Below, one piece after another: positions 11,484-22,464 of a DNA stretch of 64,000 nt. This DNA comes from Bombyx mori (Eukaryota > Arthropoda > Insecta > Lepidoptera > Bombycidae). The number at the start of each line of letters is the position of its first letter. Within the stretch, counting starts at the first letter, position 1. Below the pieces are notes generated by a model. That model was not told the origin of the DNA. It worked only from the letters and a program-made list of their open reading frames with translations, and searched no databases. Position numbers and translations under genes: made by a program. The DNA is taken from positions 12,338,001-12,402,000 of the forward strand of contig NC_085124.1 of NCBI RefSeq assembly GCF_030269925.1, read 5' to 3'.

Positions 11484-11729
11484 TTATTTTTTTATTGCAT
11501 AGATGGGTAAACGAGCTCACAGCCCACCTGGAGTTAAGTGGTTACCGGAGCCCATAGACATCTACAACGTAAATACGGCCACCCACCTTGAGATATGAGC
11601 TTTTTAAGATTTCAATATAGTTACAACGGCTGCCCTACCCTTCAAACCGCATTACTGCTTTACGGCGGAAATAGGCAGGGTGGTGGTACCTACCCTTGCG
11701 GACTCACAAGAGGTCCTACCACCAGTAAT
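11484..11729 (-). mobile_element. Bm1 SINE, 5'-truncated
   Basis: T-rich tract, GATGGGTAAACGAGCTCACA, CATAGACATCTACAACGTAA, ending GGTCCTACCACCAGTAA. Confidence 0.85.
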
Positions 11730-12289
11730 CTACTGTATCTATCTACTTATCTACGGCTAACCATTAACACCGGATGACCCATGAACTTTGCCGGCTCGTT
11801 TACAGCAAAAAAATAAATACAAGTTTTACAAATTAAGGAGCAATATTTCCAACGAAACATAGATTCAATCGTCACATTGTATACAGAGTACTATGCTTCC
11901 TGTTTTGTGAAACCTTGACTTCCATTCGTATACAATCTACATCTGTTTCCCACAAGCTGGAATTCAGTGCGCAATGTTACGCAAAAGTTTAATTTTAACC
12001 GTCATTTACAACATTTTCTTAGAACTCATAGAATAGGTTTCAGTAAATGTGCCGTTTCTTTGATTACAGCACACATGACCCTTTTTAATCTTGTCGCAGT
12101 TTTAGGCACGATCGAGTTAATGGTGACTTGTTATATTACTGTCACTCATGCATATTAGCAATAATAAAAAGACAGAATAACTGCGGTCTACCATTGAGGA
12201 ATATTTTCAAACCTTGTTTAAGAAGTCTCGTTGGGAATAATCGTGTTGGATCGATGGTAAATTTCTAGATATTAGTGTTACGCCGGTAA
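11730..12289. other. No gene recognised
   Basis: AT-rich DNA without repeat cores or convincing coding sequence. Confidence 0.4.
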
Positions 12290-12760
12290 TATCAATGCCA
12301 TCTGTCGTCGAATGGCGGAAGCGAATATCAAAGGAACCAGTAAAATCGAGAACGCTTGAAAAGTCAATCGCCATCTATTGTCAGATAACGGAAATACATA
12401 TCGAAGCTACTTGACCTGTCAAGAACGCTCTCGATAATTGTGGTGATGTACTATCTATACTAATATTATAAAGAGGAAAGATTTGTTTGTTTGTTTGTTT
12501 CGAATAGGCTCCGAAACTACTGGACCGATTTGAAAAATTCTTTTTCCATTAGAAGCCGACATTGTCCCTGATGAACACAGGCTACTTTTTTTTTAAAAAA
12601 TTTAATTATTTTTTTTTGCTTTCATGTGTGTTTTAATGTTTCCGAAGCGAAGCGAGGGCGGGTCGCTAGTCGACTATAAAAGCGAAACAGCGAACGGATC
12701 ACCTTAAGCGAAGGGGAAGAAGGGAATTAATAATTATAAAGTGCTCTGTAAGTAAATGTT
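12290..12760. repeat. Dispersed repeat family D, copy 1, interrupted
   Basis: ATGCCATCTGTCGTCGAATG near the left and CGACTATAAAAGCG to the right of the Helitron insertion resemble blocks at 48380-48640. Ends and family are unresolved. Confidence 0.4.
12454..12669 (+). mobile_element. Non-autonomous Helitron (family H1)
   Basis: A|TCTATACTAATATTATAAAG at the left and GGCGGGTCGCTAG|T at the right, with the internal GAATAGGCTCCGAAACTACT block. Very similar to the copy at 19371-19591. Confidence 0.8.
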
Positions 12761-13249
12761 ATTACAGTTTTAATTTGTACATACTTCAGTAGAATTTTTA
12801 TTTATCCCGAATCAGCTGATCTCTTCACTCATTCACTTCCTTGCTCATTTGAACAACCCGTAGAATGCACTGAAAAAAAAGCGCCGAAATTTTCCACTGA
12901 CCCAGAGATTCATAGATCTAGAATTGTAACATCGGCATCCATTCATACCTATCATAATAATATCAAGAATGTATTACAGACTGTCTGCCAAAAACATTGA
13001 GCACACGAGAAAATACTGCAAATTTCATCTCTACAGCTAAAGTACTTACTAGAATAAATCTCTCATCAGCTTGCGTAGGCAATTACAGAAAAACCTCATG
13101 TAAACTGTAATCTATGACGAAGCACTCATAGTTTATTAACCAACAGTTAACCCGTTTAAATGTGTGTCCACGAGCAGTCTCGATATTTACGTTACTTCGA
13201 ATCAGTTTATTGTGTTTTTTTAATTAGAAAATATTGCATAATTATCTGA
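12761..13249. other. No gene recognised
   Basis: AT-rich DNA with no supported feature. Confidence 0.4.
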
Positions 13250-13500
13250 CCTGGTGGTAGGACCTCTTGTGAGTCCGCACGAGTAGGTACCACCACCCTG
13301 CCTATTTCTACCGTGAAGCAGTAACGCGTTTCGGTTTGAAGGGTGAGGTAGCCCTTGTAACTATACTGAGAACTTAGAACTTATATCTCAAGGTGGGTGG
13401 CGCGTTTACGTTGTAGATGTCTATGGGCTCCAGTAACCACTTAACACCAGGTGGGCTGTGAGCTCGTCCAACCATCTATGCAATAAATATATATATATAT
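13250..13500 (+). mobile_element. Bm1 SINE, 5'-truncated
   Basis: Starts TGGTGGTAGGACCTCTTGTG, ends CCATCTATGCAATAAATATA with a short (AT)n tail. Confidence 0.85.
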
Positions 13501-13589
13501 TGGCAGCGAGTAATCGAGTCAAGAAAATAAGAAATACGTGGACCTCATAAAGTCTACGTAACAACGAATCACAACAAAGCGCATACGCC

Positions 13590-13900
13590 GCATACTTGGC
13601 AAGGCGATGATTCTTCTTCTTTGTCTCCACCTTATCCCACTAGGCGGGGTCGGCACAGCGAATTTTTCTATTCCATCTTCCTCTATCTGCCGTCATCTCA
13701 ACACACGCTCTTCTTTCTCTCATATCGTCATTCACACACTCCATCCATGTCTTCTTCGGTCGACCTCGTCCCCCTTTACCTTGCACTACCACTTCCATAC
13801 ATCTCCTAGTCACATGCATCTTCTCTCTACGCATCACACGTCCATACCACGCTAACCGTCCGCTCTTTAATTTATCAATCACTACGGCTACTTTAGCACT
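13590..13900 (-). mobile_element. RTE-like LINE 3' end (reverse transcriptase C-terminus)
   Basis: The minus strand (13882 to 13640) codes for SGRLAWYGRVMRREK, then GRGRPKKTWMECVNDDMRER and a final RKIRCADPA. I recognise this as the extreme C-terminus of a non-LTR retrotransposon polymerase (R.RWFGHV.RR...GRGRPK.RW motif). The polymerase core and endonuclease are missing, so this is a 5'-truncated dead copy. Clade assignment is tentative. Confidence 0.7.
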
Positions 13901-14424
13901 TCATAAAACCATAATCTTACTGGCTTCTCTTAGAAAAAACTACCTCTATCCACTAGCACTGCGAACAATAAAGGATACTGTTGGCGAGGAAGAGGAGGCA
14001 AGCAGTGGTGTACAAACGAAATGAATGTTTTATTTTTCCTTCCAAATTATATTTGAAATAACGGCCGTGACAATATACAGGTACATAGGTGTTGTGCGTA
14101 AGGTTGCTGCGAGAGAAGTGTCGGTGCGGTTACAGTAGTGCTCGTTGACCGATTTCTTTTTTTTTGGTAGTTTTTGTGCGCATAGACAGATACCAAACTG
14201 ACATGTATACGAGACCTTGTACCAGGAATCAGCATGAACTGGATGCGCAGCGTTTGTACAAAGTCAGAGTTTTAACTGCGGCCTAGGTCTTAGACCATTT
14301 TACTTTACAGTACTTTACACTACTTTTGAGTTGAGACTTCAGTTTTTTTTTACCAATCATGGCCACTTGACCCTTATTGGCATAACAATTCACGACAAAA
14401 AAAAAAAAAATATTGCGGCAAAAA
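13901..14424. other. No gene recognised
   Basis: Noncoding AT-rich sequence ending in an A/T homopolymer region before a Bm1 fragment. Confidence 0.35.
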
Positions 14425-14544
14425 AAATTTTTTATTGGTGTGTGGTCAAGCTCACAGCCCACCTGGTGTTAAGTGGTTACTGGAGGCCATAGACATCTAC
14501 AAGGTAAATGCGCCACCCCCCTTGAGATATAAGTTCTAAGGTCA
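14425..14544 (-). mobile_element. Bm1 SINE 3' fragment
   Basis: T-rich tract, CAAGCTCACAGCCCACCTGG, CATAGACATCTACAAGGTAA, stopping after AAGTTCTAAGGTCA. Confidence 0.8.
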
Positions 14545-14834
14545 TATGGACATTTAGTACTGTTTTCATTGCCTTTCAATGGAATACGACCATGCGGTCC
14601 ATCTAATCGATGAGGTGTCATCGTCGCTGATGTATACTGGTAATGCCAAGAGGCACAGTCAAGTCGCTCCCGTTAAAAGTTGTGCAGTTACAAGTCATAG
14701 CGTTCATGAGAAGTTCTGATCTTCTTACATATCTTCAGCAAGATTGTCGTTAATTTTTCGTAATTGCAGTACAATAGCTTAAATCAAAACGCGAAGCTGT
14801 ATTTCGATTGAAAATGACCGGTTCTAGAATGAAG

Positions 14835-15215
14835 TGGTTTCCACAGGTTTTTTTTTTATTTATTTTTTTATTGCCCTTGTAGGCAGACGAGCATATGGTC
14901 CACCTCATGGTTAGGGGTTGCCGTCACCCATGGACTTCAGCAATGCCAGGGGCAGAGATATGCCGCTGCCTACCGCTTAATACTCTCCACAAGCCTCGTT
15001 TGAAGAAGGACATGTCATAGCGCTCGGTAACACCGTGGAGCTCATTCCATAGCCGGATGGTACGTGGCAAAAAATACCTCTGGAAACGCACTGTGGATGA
15101 CCCCAGTAGCTCCAGGTAGTATGGATGAACTCTACTCTGGTGGCGGGCGGTGCGATGGTAAAAACGAGACAGTGGTATCATTTCGAACAATTCCTCAATC
15201 TTACATGCGGTAGAC
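14835..15215 (-). mobile_element. CR1/Jockey-like LINE 3' end
   Basis: The minus-strand frame 15190-14924 (88 residues) reads RTARHQSRVHPYYLELLGSS, FLPRTIRLWNEL, ERYDMSFFKRGLWRVLSGRQ and SAPGIAEVHG. This is the typical C-terminal tail of an arthropod non-LTR reverse transcriptase, followed downstream by its 3'UTR and poly-A (plus-strand T-run at 14848-14872). Only the last part survives. Small fragments of the same 3' end lie at 22465, 61803 and 62030. Confidence 0.75.
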
Positions 15216-15686
15216 TAGAATTTTTTTTATTTTTTATAAACGTTAAAACTGTTGATTCATTTAATTCAAGCTACTAGTTCATTACATATGTACAAAATAC
15301 AATACATATTCATGGAAATTTACTCAGTAAACATGAACATGGATGCAAATAGTTTTGGTTATTCCAAGTAAAATGATTACATCATATGCTAAAAGCCATT
15401 GTTCAAGTAATTTGTTTTACAAGCTAATTGTCTTATGTTCTTCTTAGGAAAAATGATGTGTTGTTAAGCATGGCACACAAATAATTTTCTTTACGTGATC
15501 AATACCAATATTTTGTTTCTAATGTCTGGGCATTATTATTATTAAAAAAACCGTGTAGATCTTAATTTAATTGTTCGTTCTCCGTAATACAATGAATAAA
15601 CATCATTATAACATTGGGGCGGCACTTCTCAAAGGTTAGATAAGGATGCCGCTGCATCATGCATGCTGCGTTTATATACTTATATA
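15216..15686. other. No gene recognised
   Basis: AT-rich DNA. No feature supported. Confidence 0.4.
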
Positions 15687-16250
15687 GGGTGTTTCAGAAT
15701 GTTTTTCGTTTTTGAATTGACTACTCGATACTGCCATATGATCCGGACTTTTTTGGCTACGGAAATGCAAAACCAGTATGGCTAAAACCGCAACACCTTT
15801 TTCCAGCAAGATGAAGCCACTTCTCATGTTACAAATGACTCATTAGCTGCTCTTCAAGACTTATTCCCTGGAAGAGTGATAAGTCGCCGAGGAGACATCA
15901 ACTGGTCACCGAAGAGCCTTGATTTAACGCCAGCTGATTTTTCCTATGTGGCTACCTAAAAAGTAAAGCTTACAATCCATTGCCACCCAACTTGAATGTT
16001 TTGTGAAGCAAAGAATTACGGAAGAAGTCAACTCTTATTCCACTAGCGATGCTCCAGCGAGTGATTGAAAATGTTAGCTCCAGGTTAAATGAGTGTGAAC
16101 AAGTGAATGGTGCGCATTTGCAAACGGTTGTATTTTCATAAATAAACTTCAAAAACTGCTCTTTTATTTAACAAGAAATAAAACGAGTTTTAATAAATAT
16201 TGTTGTTTTTTATTTAGCATCTAAAAACGAAAAACACTCTGAGACACCCG
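15687..16250 (+). mobile_element. Decayed Tc1/mariner element, DD41D type
   Basis: Inverted ends GGGTGTTTCAGAATGTTTTT (left) and the reverse complement of AAAAACACTCTGAGACACCC (right) match with few changes, and both sides have TA-rich flanks. Inside, 15798-16141 codes for the C-terminal half of a transposase: QQD, then ISRRGDINWSPKSLDLTPAD, then a frameshift (about 15936-15955), LCGYLKSKAYNPLP, a stop, and VIENVSSRLNECEQV. There are 41 residues between the second and third catalytic Asp (codons at 15810 and 15936), as in the rosa/Visitor DD41D group. The N-terminal DNA-binding half is deleted, so it is inactive. Confidence 0.75.
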
Positions 16251-16733
16251 TTATATGTATAGATTGATAATGACTTATCAATGGCTTGGCCATAATATTT
16301 ACATTGCTTATGTAACGATCTATTGGATTTTGAAATTGCAAATTACACACGAGATGCGGTACGACCTGAGCATCCAGCATGTCCCTATCCTGGTCACCTT
16401 GAGACTGGGTACCTCGGGTCGCGGCCACGCGCCTTCGACCGAAGTTCAACTGGGATTCCCTTTGGAAACTACCAATTGACCTTCCTGTAATCCAAGACTC
16501 CACAATCCCTGATTGGAGAAATTTAAAATATGTGACAAAGAATGCTTCAAATATCGCTACGCCCAGCTTCGCTTTGGGTATGAATGCATTGTTGGATGCT
16601 TGGGTTTCTTGAATAAAACTTCCAAATCGATTTTGAGCTTGTATTTCCTTTATACAGGTTTTTTCTTAATTTTTATGTTGCGAACAAGTTAGCTTGGCAC
16701 GGGAATTTTTAATGAAGTGTGAATGGTGTAGGT

Positions 16734-17441
16734 CAGTGATTCTCAACCACTGTGCCGCGGCACTTTTGTGTGCCGCCAAATTACAAAAGTGTGCCGCCAA
16801 ATTTTGCAAATATATAATAATGTTAATATTATTAAATCACCTTCTATTAGATCACATTTGATTGGGTTCGTAATCCATTTCTCATAACGGATACTTCTGT
16901 ATTTGACTTAACTTTGAATGAAGAGGAAGAACTCATTTTGCTTTAAAATAATCGAGATTTAGTTTTAAAACATTCAGAAGAATCAATTAATTCATTTTGG
17001 ATTAACATCAGATGCGATTATCCAATGATAGTCAAAAAAGCTTAAAACATATTATTACAATTTTCGACATCTTATTTGTGTGAATTCGGATTTTCAGCAT
17101 TAGCCAACATTAAAACTAAAAAAAGATCAAGATTGTTAAATGTAGAAGACGATATGAGAGTAGCATTGTCATTTTTACGACCAAATATAAATGAAATTAT
17201 CAAAAAACATCAAGCTCAAATTTCGCATTAAAAATATTTTTATTATTAGCTTGTAATTAATCCCTTAATAAACGTTTAGTTATTGTAGTATATATTAGTT
17301 TATTTCGTATATTTAAATTTTTTTGTCATAAACTATATGTGTTGTAGTAAGTAAATAATTTTTATCTTTTTCTTTGTTTGCCGCCAAATTTTGAAATCAT
17401 TAAATATGTGCTGCAACAAAAAAAAAGGTTGAGAATCACTG
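16734..17441 (+). mobile_element. hAT transposon remnant with 8-bp target duplication
   Basis: Ends CAGTGATTCTCAACC and GGTTGAGAATCACTG are perfect 15-bp inverted repeats, and GTGTAGGT is duplicated exactly on both sides (16726-16733, 17442-17449). An 8-bp duplication is diagnostic for the hAT superfamily. The interior keeps the 3' end of a transposase gene and lacks the BED finger and most of the catalytic domain. Confidence 0.92.
16863..17231 (+). pseudogene. hAT transposase C-terminal fragment (hATC dimerisation region)
   Basis: One frame, 123 codons, interrupted by stops at 16944-16946 and 17043-17045. Readable pieces are WVRNPFLITD, then EESINSFWINIRCDYP, then STSYLCEFGFSALANIKTKK, RSRLLNVEDDMRVALS and a natural stop. 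The YLCE.GFSAL..IKTK.R..L..EDDMR.ALS pattern is that of the hATC dimerisation segment in ZBED5/FAM200-like transposases. The catalytic residues are absent, so this is a relic. Confidence 0.85.
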
Positions 17442-17449
17442 GTGTAGGT

Positions 17450-17986
17450 AAACATAAATAAAAATTTCAACATTGCTCCTTATAACTTCGTAGGCGCTAA
17501 CATGCATTATCTATTCAAACTGCACCGGTCTCAACCGTGAAATTGAAAAATATTTGATTATTCCTATTATTTATGCTACAAATCTTCTTCAACAAATCTA
17601 AAACAGGGGTTCATATATGAACATACACGGATCCGTAAAATAGCTGAAGTAAAACAAGGAATCCCGAATTCGCTGTGAACACGAAACTAAGAAGCGAATC
17701 CGACATCCAAGCGAAATTGACTTTAGTTTTAACCGAACGAAAGTTTTAATTGAGTCGCCATGAAATTCCAGGGAATTCGCTGGAGAGGACGAACGTGACA
17801 CGAACTCAGTGTGACTAAAGTTTGAATATGCAATGCGGCGACAGATAAGTACAGCGTTGGAGGTACTTGGAACACGACAATGTCGCATTCCGATCTAACC
17901 GCAACTAAACACCACATTCTCTATATGATTAAGTACCTCATATGTGTTCAAGAACGTCTTCTAAGATAAAGACACTACATAATAAT
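17450..17986. other. No gene recognised
   Basis: Sequence of mixed composition with only chance reading frames on the minus strand. Confidence 0.35.
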
Positions 17987-18226
17987 TATTTTTTCTTAAA
18001 TGGGTGAACGAGCTCACAGCCCACCTGGTGTTAAGTGGTTACTAGAGCCCGTAGACATCTACGACGTAAATTTGCCACCCACCTTGAGACATAAATTATA
18101 AGGTGTCAGTAAAGTTACAACGGCTGCCCCACCCTTCAAACCGAAACGCATTACTGCTTCACGGCACAAATAGGCGGGGAGGTGGTACCTACCCGCACGG
18201 ACTCACAAGAGGTCCTACCACCAGTG
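17987..18226 (-). mobile_element. Bm1 SINE, 5'-truncated
   Basis: TGGGTGAACGAGCTCACAGC at the tail end, GACATCTACGACGTAAAT, ending GGTCCTACCACCAGTGAG. Confidence 0.85.
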
Positions 18227-18628
18227 AGTAACTTACCTATAACAAAATGAGAACGGTGGAAACAATTCATTTAAAGTCTACAACTAGCAATAACCTAAGA
18301 CAATTTTAGCATTGTGTATTATTTACAACAAATTATAGTGAATTTGAACAAACAACTCAGTTTGAATTAAATTTTGAAGAATTAAACTTTTTTGTATAGG
18401 AGCTGTCTCTTAGCAGTACGAAACAGATAGGTTGTATCCCTGGTATTGCTCAAGGGCTAGATAACTCATATTATTATATACTAACATTAAAGCTTATGCA
18501 CAAAGCTATGGGATTGACATAAGCTATCGCCAAGTCGAAATTAAAAAAGATTAAAATCTGTTGCCTTTTTACTTGTTATGCAAGTGTAATGTTCATTCAA
18601 CAACCCGAGCGGCACCCACGACACTCTC

Positions 18629-18780
18629 CAGATCTACCAATTCCATTTCTGCAGGACACTCGTCGGAGCACCGTGGTATATGAAGAATGTAGATCTTCAC
18701 GAAAATCTCAAAATCGATCCATTACGTAGGCATCTGAAGACATCAACTGCAACCGAACCCATAGACACGATCCACCGAAT
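18629..18780 (+). mobile_element. Jockey-like LINE polymerase C-terminal fragment
   Basis: The plus strand codes for YQFHFCRTLVGAPWYMKNVD and LHENLKIDPLRRHLK. This matches the FCR..VGAPWF.RN.DLH.DL tail known from Jockey-clade reverse transcriptases. It runs into a family B repeat that may be the same element's 3'UTR. Confidence 0.65.
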
Positions 18781-18900
18781 ATCTCGCCAGATCTGGGTTG
18801 CGATTTTGATTCGGATAGATTCAGCGAAGCACTACTCTTGCTAGGGCTAGTAGTGCTAGCAAGTTCTCCCAAGTTGAGGTCCGTGAGCTCACTCACCATA
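18740..18900 (+). repeat. Dispersed repeat family B, copy 3
   Basis: Contains CCCATAGACACGATCCACCG, GATTCAGCGAAGCACTACTC, TTGCTAGGGCTAGT and GTGAGCTCACTCACC. Confidence 0.65.
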
Positions 18901-18921
18901 CCGTACTTAGCTTAGCCCCTC

Positions 18922-20825
18922 TTTTTTTTTATTTTTTTTTTTTTATGTAAGACAGGCACCCGCCTTCACAGGGTATTGGACCTGTTTTCTACCATACCCT
19001 CCGTCATAGTGGTCACAGACCACGGCAGAGACCTTTTATACTTTCATTCTTTCGTTCCAAGTGTTCATTCACACTTCAACACTTCATTCTTAATACTTTT
19101 ATTTCATCCTTCTTTTCTATGATCTACAGGTGGGGCTAGTTTATTATTTACTACTAACGAGCACTATTTTCTATACAAGCTAACACAATTACACTTCTAA
19201 TTTCTTACACTGTACTTTCTTACTATCTATGTTCTTACTTTTTATTGCTTATATACGAATATTTAAATCTTATCTACAATTTTTAAGTTACAATTTTTTA
19301 TTTACTACATTATTTACTTACACATCTATTATACCCCTAGTTTGTTAGTCTTAATACTATGTAGTCATAATCTATACTAATATTATAAAGAGGAAAGATT
19401 TGTTTGTTTGTTTGTTTGTTTCGAATAGGCTCCGAAACTACTGGACTGATTTGAAAAATTATTTTTCCATTAGAAGCCGACATTGTCCCTGATGAACATA
19501 GGCTACTTTTTAAAAAAAAAAAAAATTTTTTTTTTTTTTTGTTTCATGTGTGTTTTAATGTTTCCGAAGCGAAGCGAGGGCGGGTCGCTAGTATACTTAA
19601 TATATTTGGCCCTCATAGTCAGGTTTTCTACTTATTTCTATTTATTGTTTTTCTACAGATTTGCCTACCGTAATCTAGGAATATGTCTCTCTCCCTGTCT
19701 TCCATTATATAACATATATTTTGTAACGAGATTTCTTTGCCTAGCCTAATTTCCAGCTCTAAGCGTTCCCGAGCGTACACCGGGCATTCCAGTAGAAGGT
19801 GGGGTACTGATTCTGGTTTTCCGGGCTCACAGATGCATGATGGATTCTCTCTGCACTTGAAACGATGCAAGAACTCAGAGAAGCCACCATGCCCTGTGAG
19901 CATTTGCGTCGTCACCCCATCAATATTTACCTTCTTGATAACCCTGTACGCCGTCAGCGCATCAGGGAAGAAGATTTTTGTTACTCCGGCTGTTTCACCT
20001 CCTCTGTACCTATGGTTCCATTCGTCAAGCGATCGCATCCTTATGCTCCGCTTGACGAAGGAAACTGGGCACCGGTCATAGTCAGGTCTTCTTTTTGATC
20101 GCAACGCGGATTCTTTGACGAGTTTGTCGGCGCGTTCATTTCCCTCTAATCCTGCGTGGGCCTTGGTCCAGAACAAACTTATACGTTTGCTCCGAAGCAA
20201 AGCCTTCCGCAGGTTCTCTCGTGCTTCGACAGCCAGGGGATGGAGGGCGTTCCAATTTGCTGTTGTTTGAAGCGCCGACAAAGAGTCAGAATAAATTCCA
20301 ATACTTTTTGCCCTGTGTTCAGCAGCCTCGTGTGTTGCTCTACAAAGAGCTAGAAGCTCCGCCTGGTATACGGTACAAACCGGCGACAAAGTAAGCTTGA
20401 GGGCTTTGGTCTCTGCCGCGCCTTCCCATAAGGATAGCGCAGCGCCGACCTTACCCTCAATCTTACTGCCGTCGGTGTAAATGCGTAAATCAAAATCGCT
20501 GTTTAAGTCTACATGTTCCTGGTCCACCAGGCATTGTATCTCCAGCTCCATGCGCTCGGCAGGATGCGGAGATGTCAGTGCCGAGTTCATTCGTTCCACC
20601 TCCCTGCCCCGAAGCATCGGCTGCGCTACCCCTCTTTTTGCTTCATACAATGAAGCTGCTTCGCGGATGCGAAGGTCGAGAGGCAGTATCCCAGCCAACG
20701 CCAGAGCTGAGTTCAGGGAGACGGTACGATATGCCTTGCACAGTTTTTGCGCGAATCTTCGTTGGACAGCGTTGAGGGATTTCTGTATCCCTAGCTTGTT
20801 TACAGCTGCTAGATAGGGAAAAACG
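18922..20825 (-). mobile_element. R1-type LINE, 5'-truncated, interrupted by a Helitron
   Basis: On the minus strand it runs from a truncated polymerase end through an RNase H domain and a 3'UTR to a poly-A tract (plus-strand T-run 18922-18944). A Helitron sits in the 3'UTR at 19371-19591. The endonuclease and reverse transcriptase are missing. Confidence 0.75.
19371..19591 (+). mobile_element. Non-autonomous Helitron (family H1) inside the LINE 3'UTR
   Basis: A|TCTATACTAATATTATAAAG to GGCGGGTCGCTAG|T. Nearly identical to 12454-12669, including GAATAGGCTCCGAAACTACT, which suggests recent activity of this subfamily. Confidence 0.8.
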
Positions 20826-20890
20826 GAGAGGTTTTCTTTTACTATTTGTATCGTTTTGTTTGCGTGCGTTGTGCGGATAAAACCTGCCAA
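19628..20890 (-). CDS. LINE polyprotein C-terminus with RNase H domain (fragment)
   Basis: This 420-residue minus-strand frame carries the C-terminal part of a non-LTR retrotransposon ORF2. An RNase H domain is clear: IYTDGSKIEGKVGAA with the first Asp, YQAELLALCRA with the Glu, IYSDSLSAL with the next Asp and KAHAGLEGNERADKL with the final His/Asp. It is followed by a Cys/His motif (CRENPSCIC ... VPHLLLECP) typical of R1/I/Jockey-type ends. RNase H removes the RNA strand after target-primed reverse transcription. The first about 25 residues probably do not belong to the LINE: recognisable similarity begins at NKLGIQKSLNAVQRRFAQKL, near position 20815. The frame is open, but the protein lacks polymerase and endonuclease and cannot act alone. 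Confidence 0.8.
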   Translation of the reverse strand: MAGFIRTTHANKTIQIVKENLSVFPYLAAVNKLGIQKSLNAVQRRFAQKLCKAYRTVSLNSALALAGILPLDLRIREAASLYEAKRGVAQPMLRGREVERMNSALTSPHPAERMELEIQCLVDQEHVDLNSDFDLRIYTDGSKIEGKVGAALSLWEGAAETKALKLTLSPVCTVYQAELLALCRATHEAAEHRAKSIGIYSDSLSALQTTANWNALHPLAVEARENLRKALLRSKRISLFWTKAHAGLEGNERADKLVKESALRSKRRPDYDRCPVSFVKRSIRMRSLDEWNHRYRGGETAGVTKIFFPDALTAYRVIKKVNIDGVTTQMLTGHGGFSEFLHRFKCRENPSCICEPGKPESVPHLLLECPVYARERLELEIRLGKEISLQNICYIMEDRERDIFLDYGRQICRKTINRNK

Positions 20891-21475
20891 GTTCTATAGG
20901 AGTCTGGTTTCACGTTTAAAAAGTTTTAGAGAAAAGCGTTTTAAAAATGTATCAGTTGCACATAACCAAAACACACGAAATATGAATTTACGTAAATTGA
21001 AACAGTTTTGAAAGCAAGAAAGTGTAGAGTTTATTCAAAACTGGAGCTCTTATTTAATTAAGAGAAACAAGTAAGTAATTACTTCGCTGAAACGTAATGA
21101 AAGTTTGTCCGGGCCGCGATAAGACGGTAAATGGTATTTTAAAAATTAAATCGTCCAGGGCACACACCGCGAGAGTGGAATTTTAATTAAAATGTCCGGC
21201 TCTCGCAGCTTGGAGATTTATTTTAGTAATTTTTTGTGGCAACGGAATACTTAATTTCCGTCTTTTTAATATTATCTAAAAGACTTAGGTACTATTATAT
21301 TTTCTTAATTAATTTTATTGACAATGTTTGTGCATAAAATTCATATTATTATGATCAGTTTACATACAATTACATTTATGACGTGAAAACTTCTTTAACA
21401 TTTTCTTTGTCTAAGTTCAAGTTATAGACCTAATTAAAAAGAGCTACTATAACACTTTAATTACTTTTACAGTTA
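20891..21475. other. No gene recognised
   Basis: AT-rich flank between the LINE and a Bm1 copy. Confidence 0.4.
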
Positions 21476-21720
21476 TTACTGGTGGTAGGACCTCTTGAGA
21501 GTCCGTGCGGGTAGGTACAACCACCCTGCCTATTTCTGCCGTGAAGCAGTAATACGTTTCGGTTTGAAGGGTGGGGCAGCCGTTGTAACTATACTTCAGA
21601 CCTTAGAACTATCTCAAGGTGGGTGGCGCATTCACGTTGTAGATGTCTATGGGCTCCAGTAACCACATAACACCAGGTGGGCTGTGAGCTCGTCCACCCA
21701 TCTAAGGAATAAAAAAAAAA
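21476..21720 (+). mobile_element. Bm1 SINE, 5'-truncated
   Basis: Starts TTACTGGTGGTAGGACCTCT, ends CCATCTAAGGAATAAAAAAA. Confidence 0.85.
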
Positions 21721-22267
21721 CTCAGCCAGGAGTGTACTATAAGGTATTTGTATTAAATACTAGATAAAGCAACTTACAAAAAAAACTTTTGCTCAACAAT
21801 ATGAATTAGGCGTGGATGTTAAAACGTGATGATCACAATATATTCCAATAATTATCATTCTGGACTATCTAGGTAGTTCTATTTTGATCCGTGCGATCTT
21901 TGGCACGCGAAACAAAATACTACGAAGGTCATTCCCAAATTATTAAATAGCCCGCCCCAATTAAGTGGGTCATCGCGAATTAATGCCTTCCTTCATAACG
22001 ATATTCTTAATGGAATGGATACCTAACGGGAGTATCCGAATGTCTTTATTAGCTACCAATGGAGGCTTGTCAGGCGAGATGGTGATCAAGAACCAGGGTC
22101 GTATTACTTTTTCAAAATTCATCATGACCGATACAATTAGTCTTAATATAAGCTGTATCGTTTTTGTGGTGCTACATTAACTGTTAATAAGAAACTACAG
22201 GTAATAATTTTAAACTATTATTGGAATAGATCAATTTAGTGAAATCCAATTAGGCTCTGATGCTTAG
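21721..22267. other. No gene recognised
   Basis: No supported feature. Confidence 0.4.
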
Positions 22268-22409
22268 TGCGAGTTTTTAACGTTTTCTATAGCGTAATAG
22301 TTAACACAAATTTGAATGGAGTTGGAACGTTTGCCGCTAGGGGCGCTGTTCCAACTGCATACAAATTTGAGTTAACTTTTACGCTATCGAGAACGTTAAA
22401 AAATTCGCA
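22268..22409. repeat. Palindromic MITE-like inverted repeat
   Basis: The left arm 22268-22335 (TGCGAGTTTTTAACGTTTTC, TAGCGTAATAGTTAAC, AGTTGGAAC) is the imperfect reverse complement of the right arm 22342-22409, with a very short centre (CGCTAGGGGCGC). The whole would fold into one hairpin of about 65 bp. Confidence 0.75.
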
Positions 22410-22464
22410 ATCAGCACACTGTTTGCATATATTTTGATGGTATCATAACATTTAACGGTAGGCA

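Noticed and set aside
13607..13855. Plus-strand frames of 62-82 codons
   Set aside because: They are antisense to the LINE polymerase tail, which has recognisable motifs on the minus strand.
16255..16503. Frames of 74 and 97 codons on opposite strands
   Set aside because: No family similarity or splice context; they overlap each other and begin at a transposon end.
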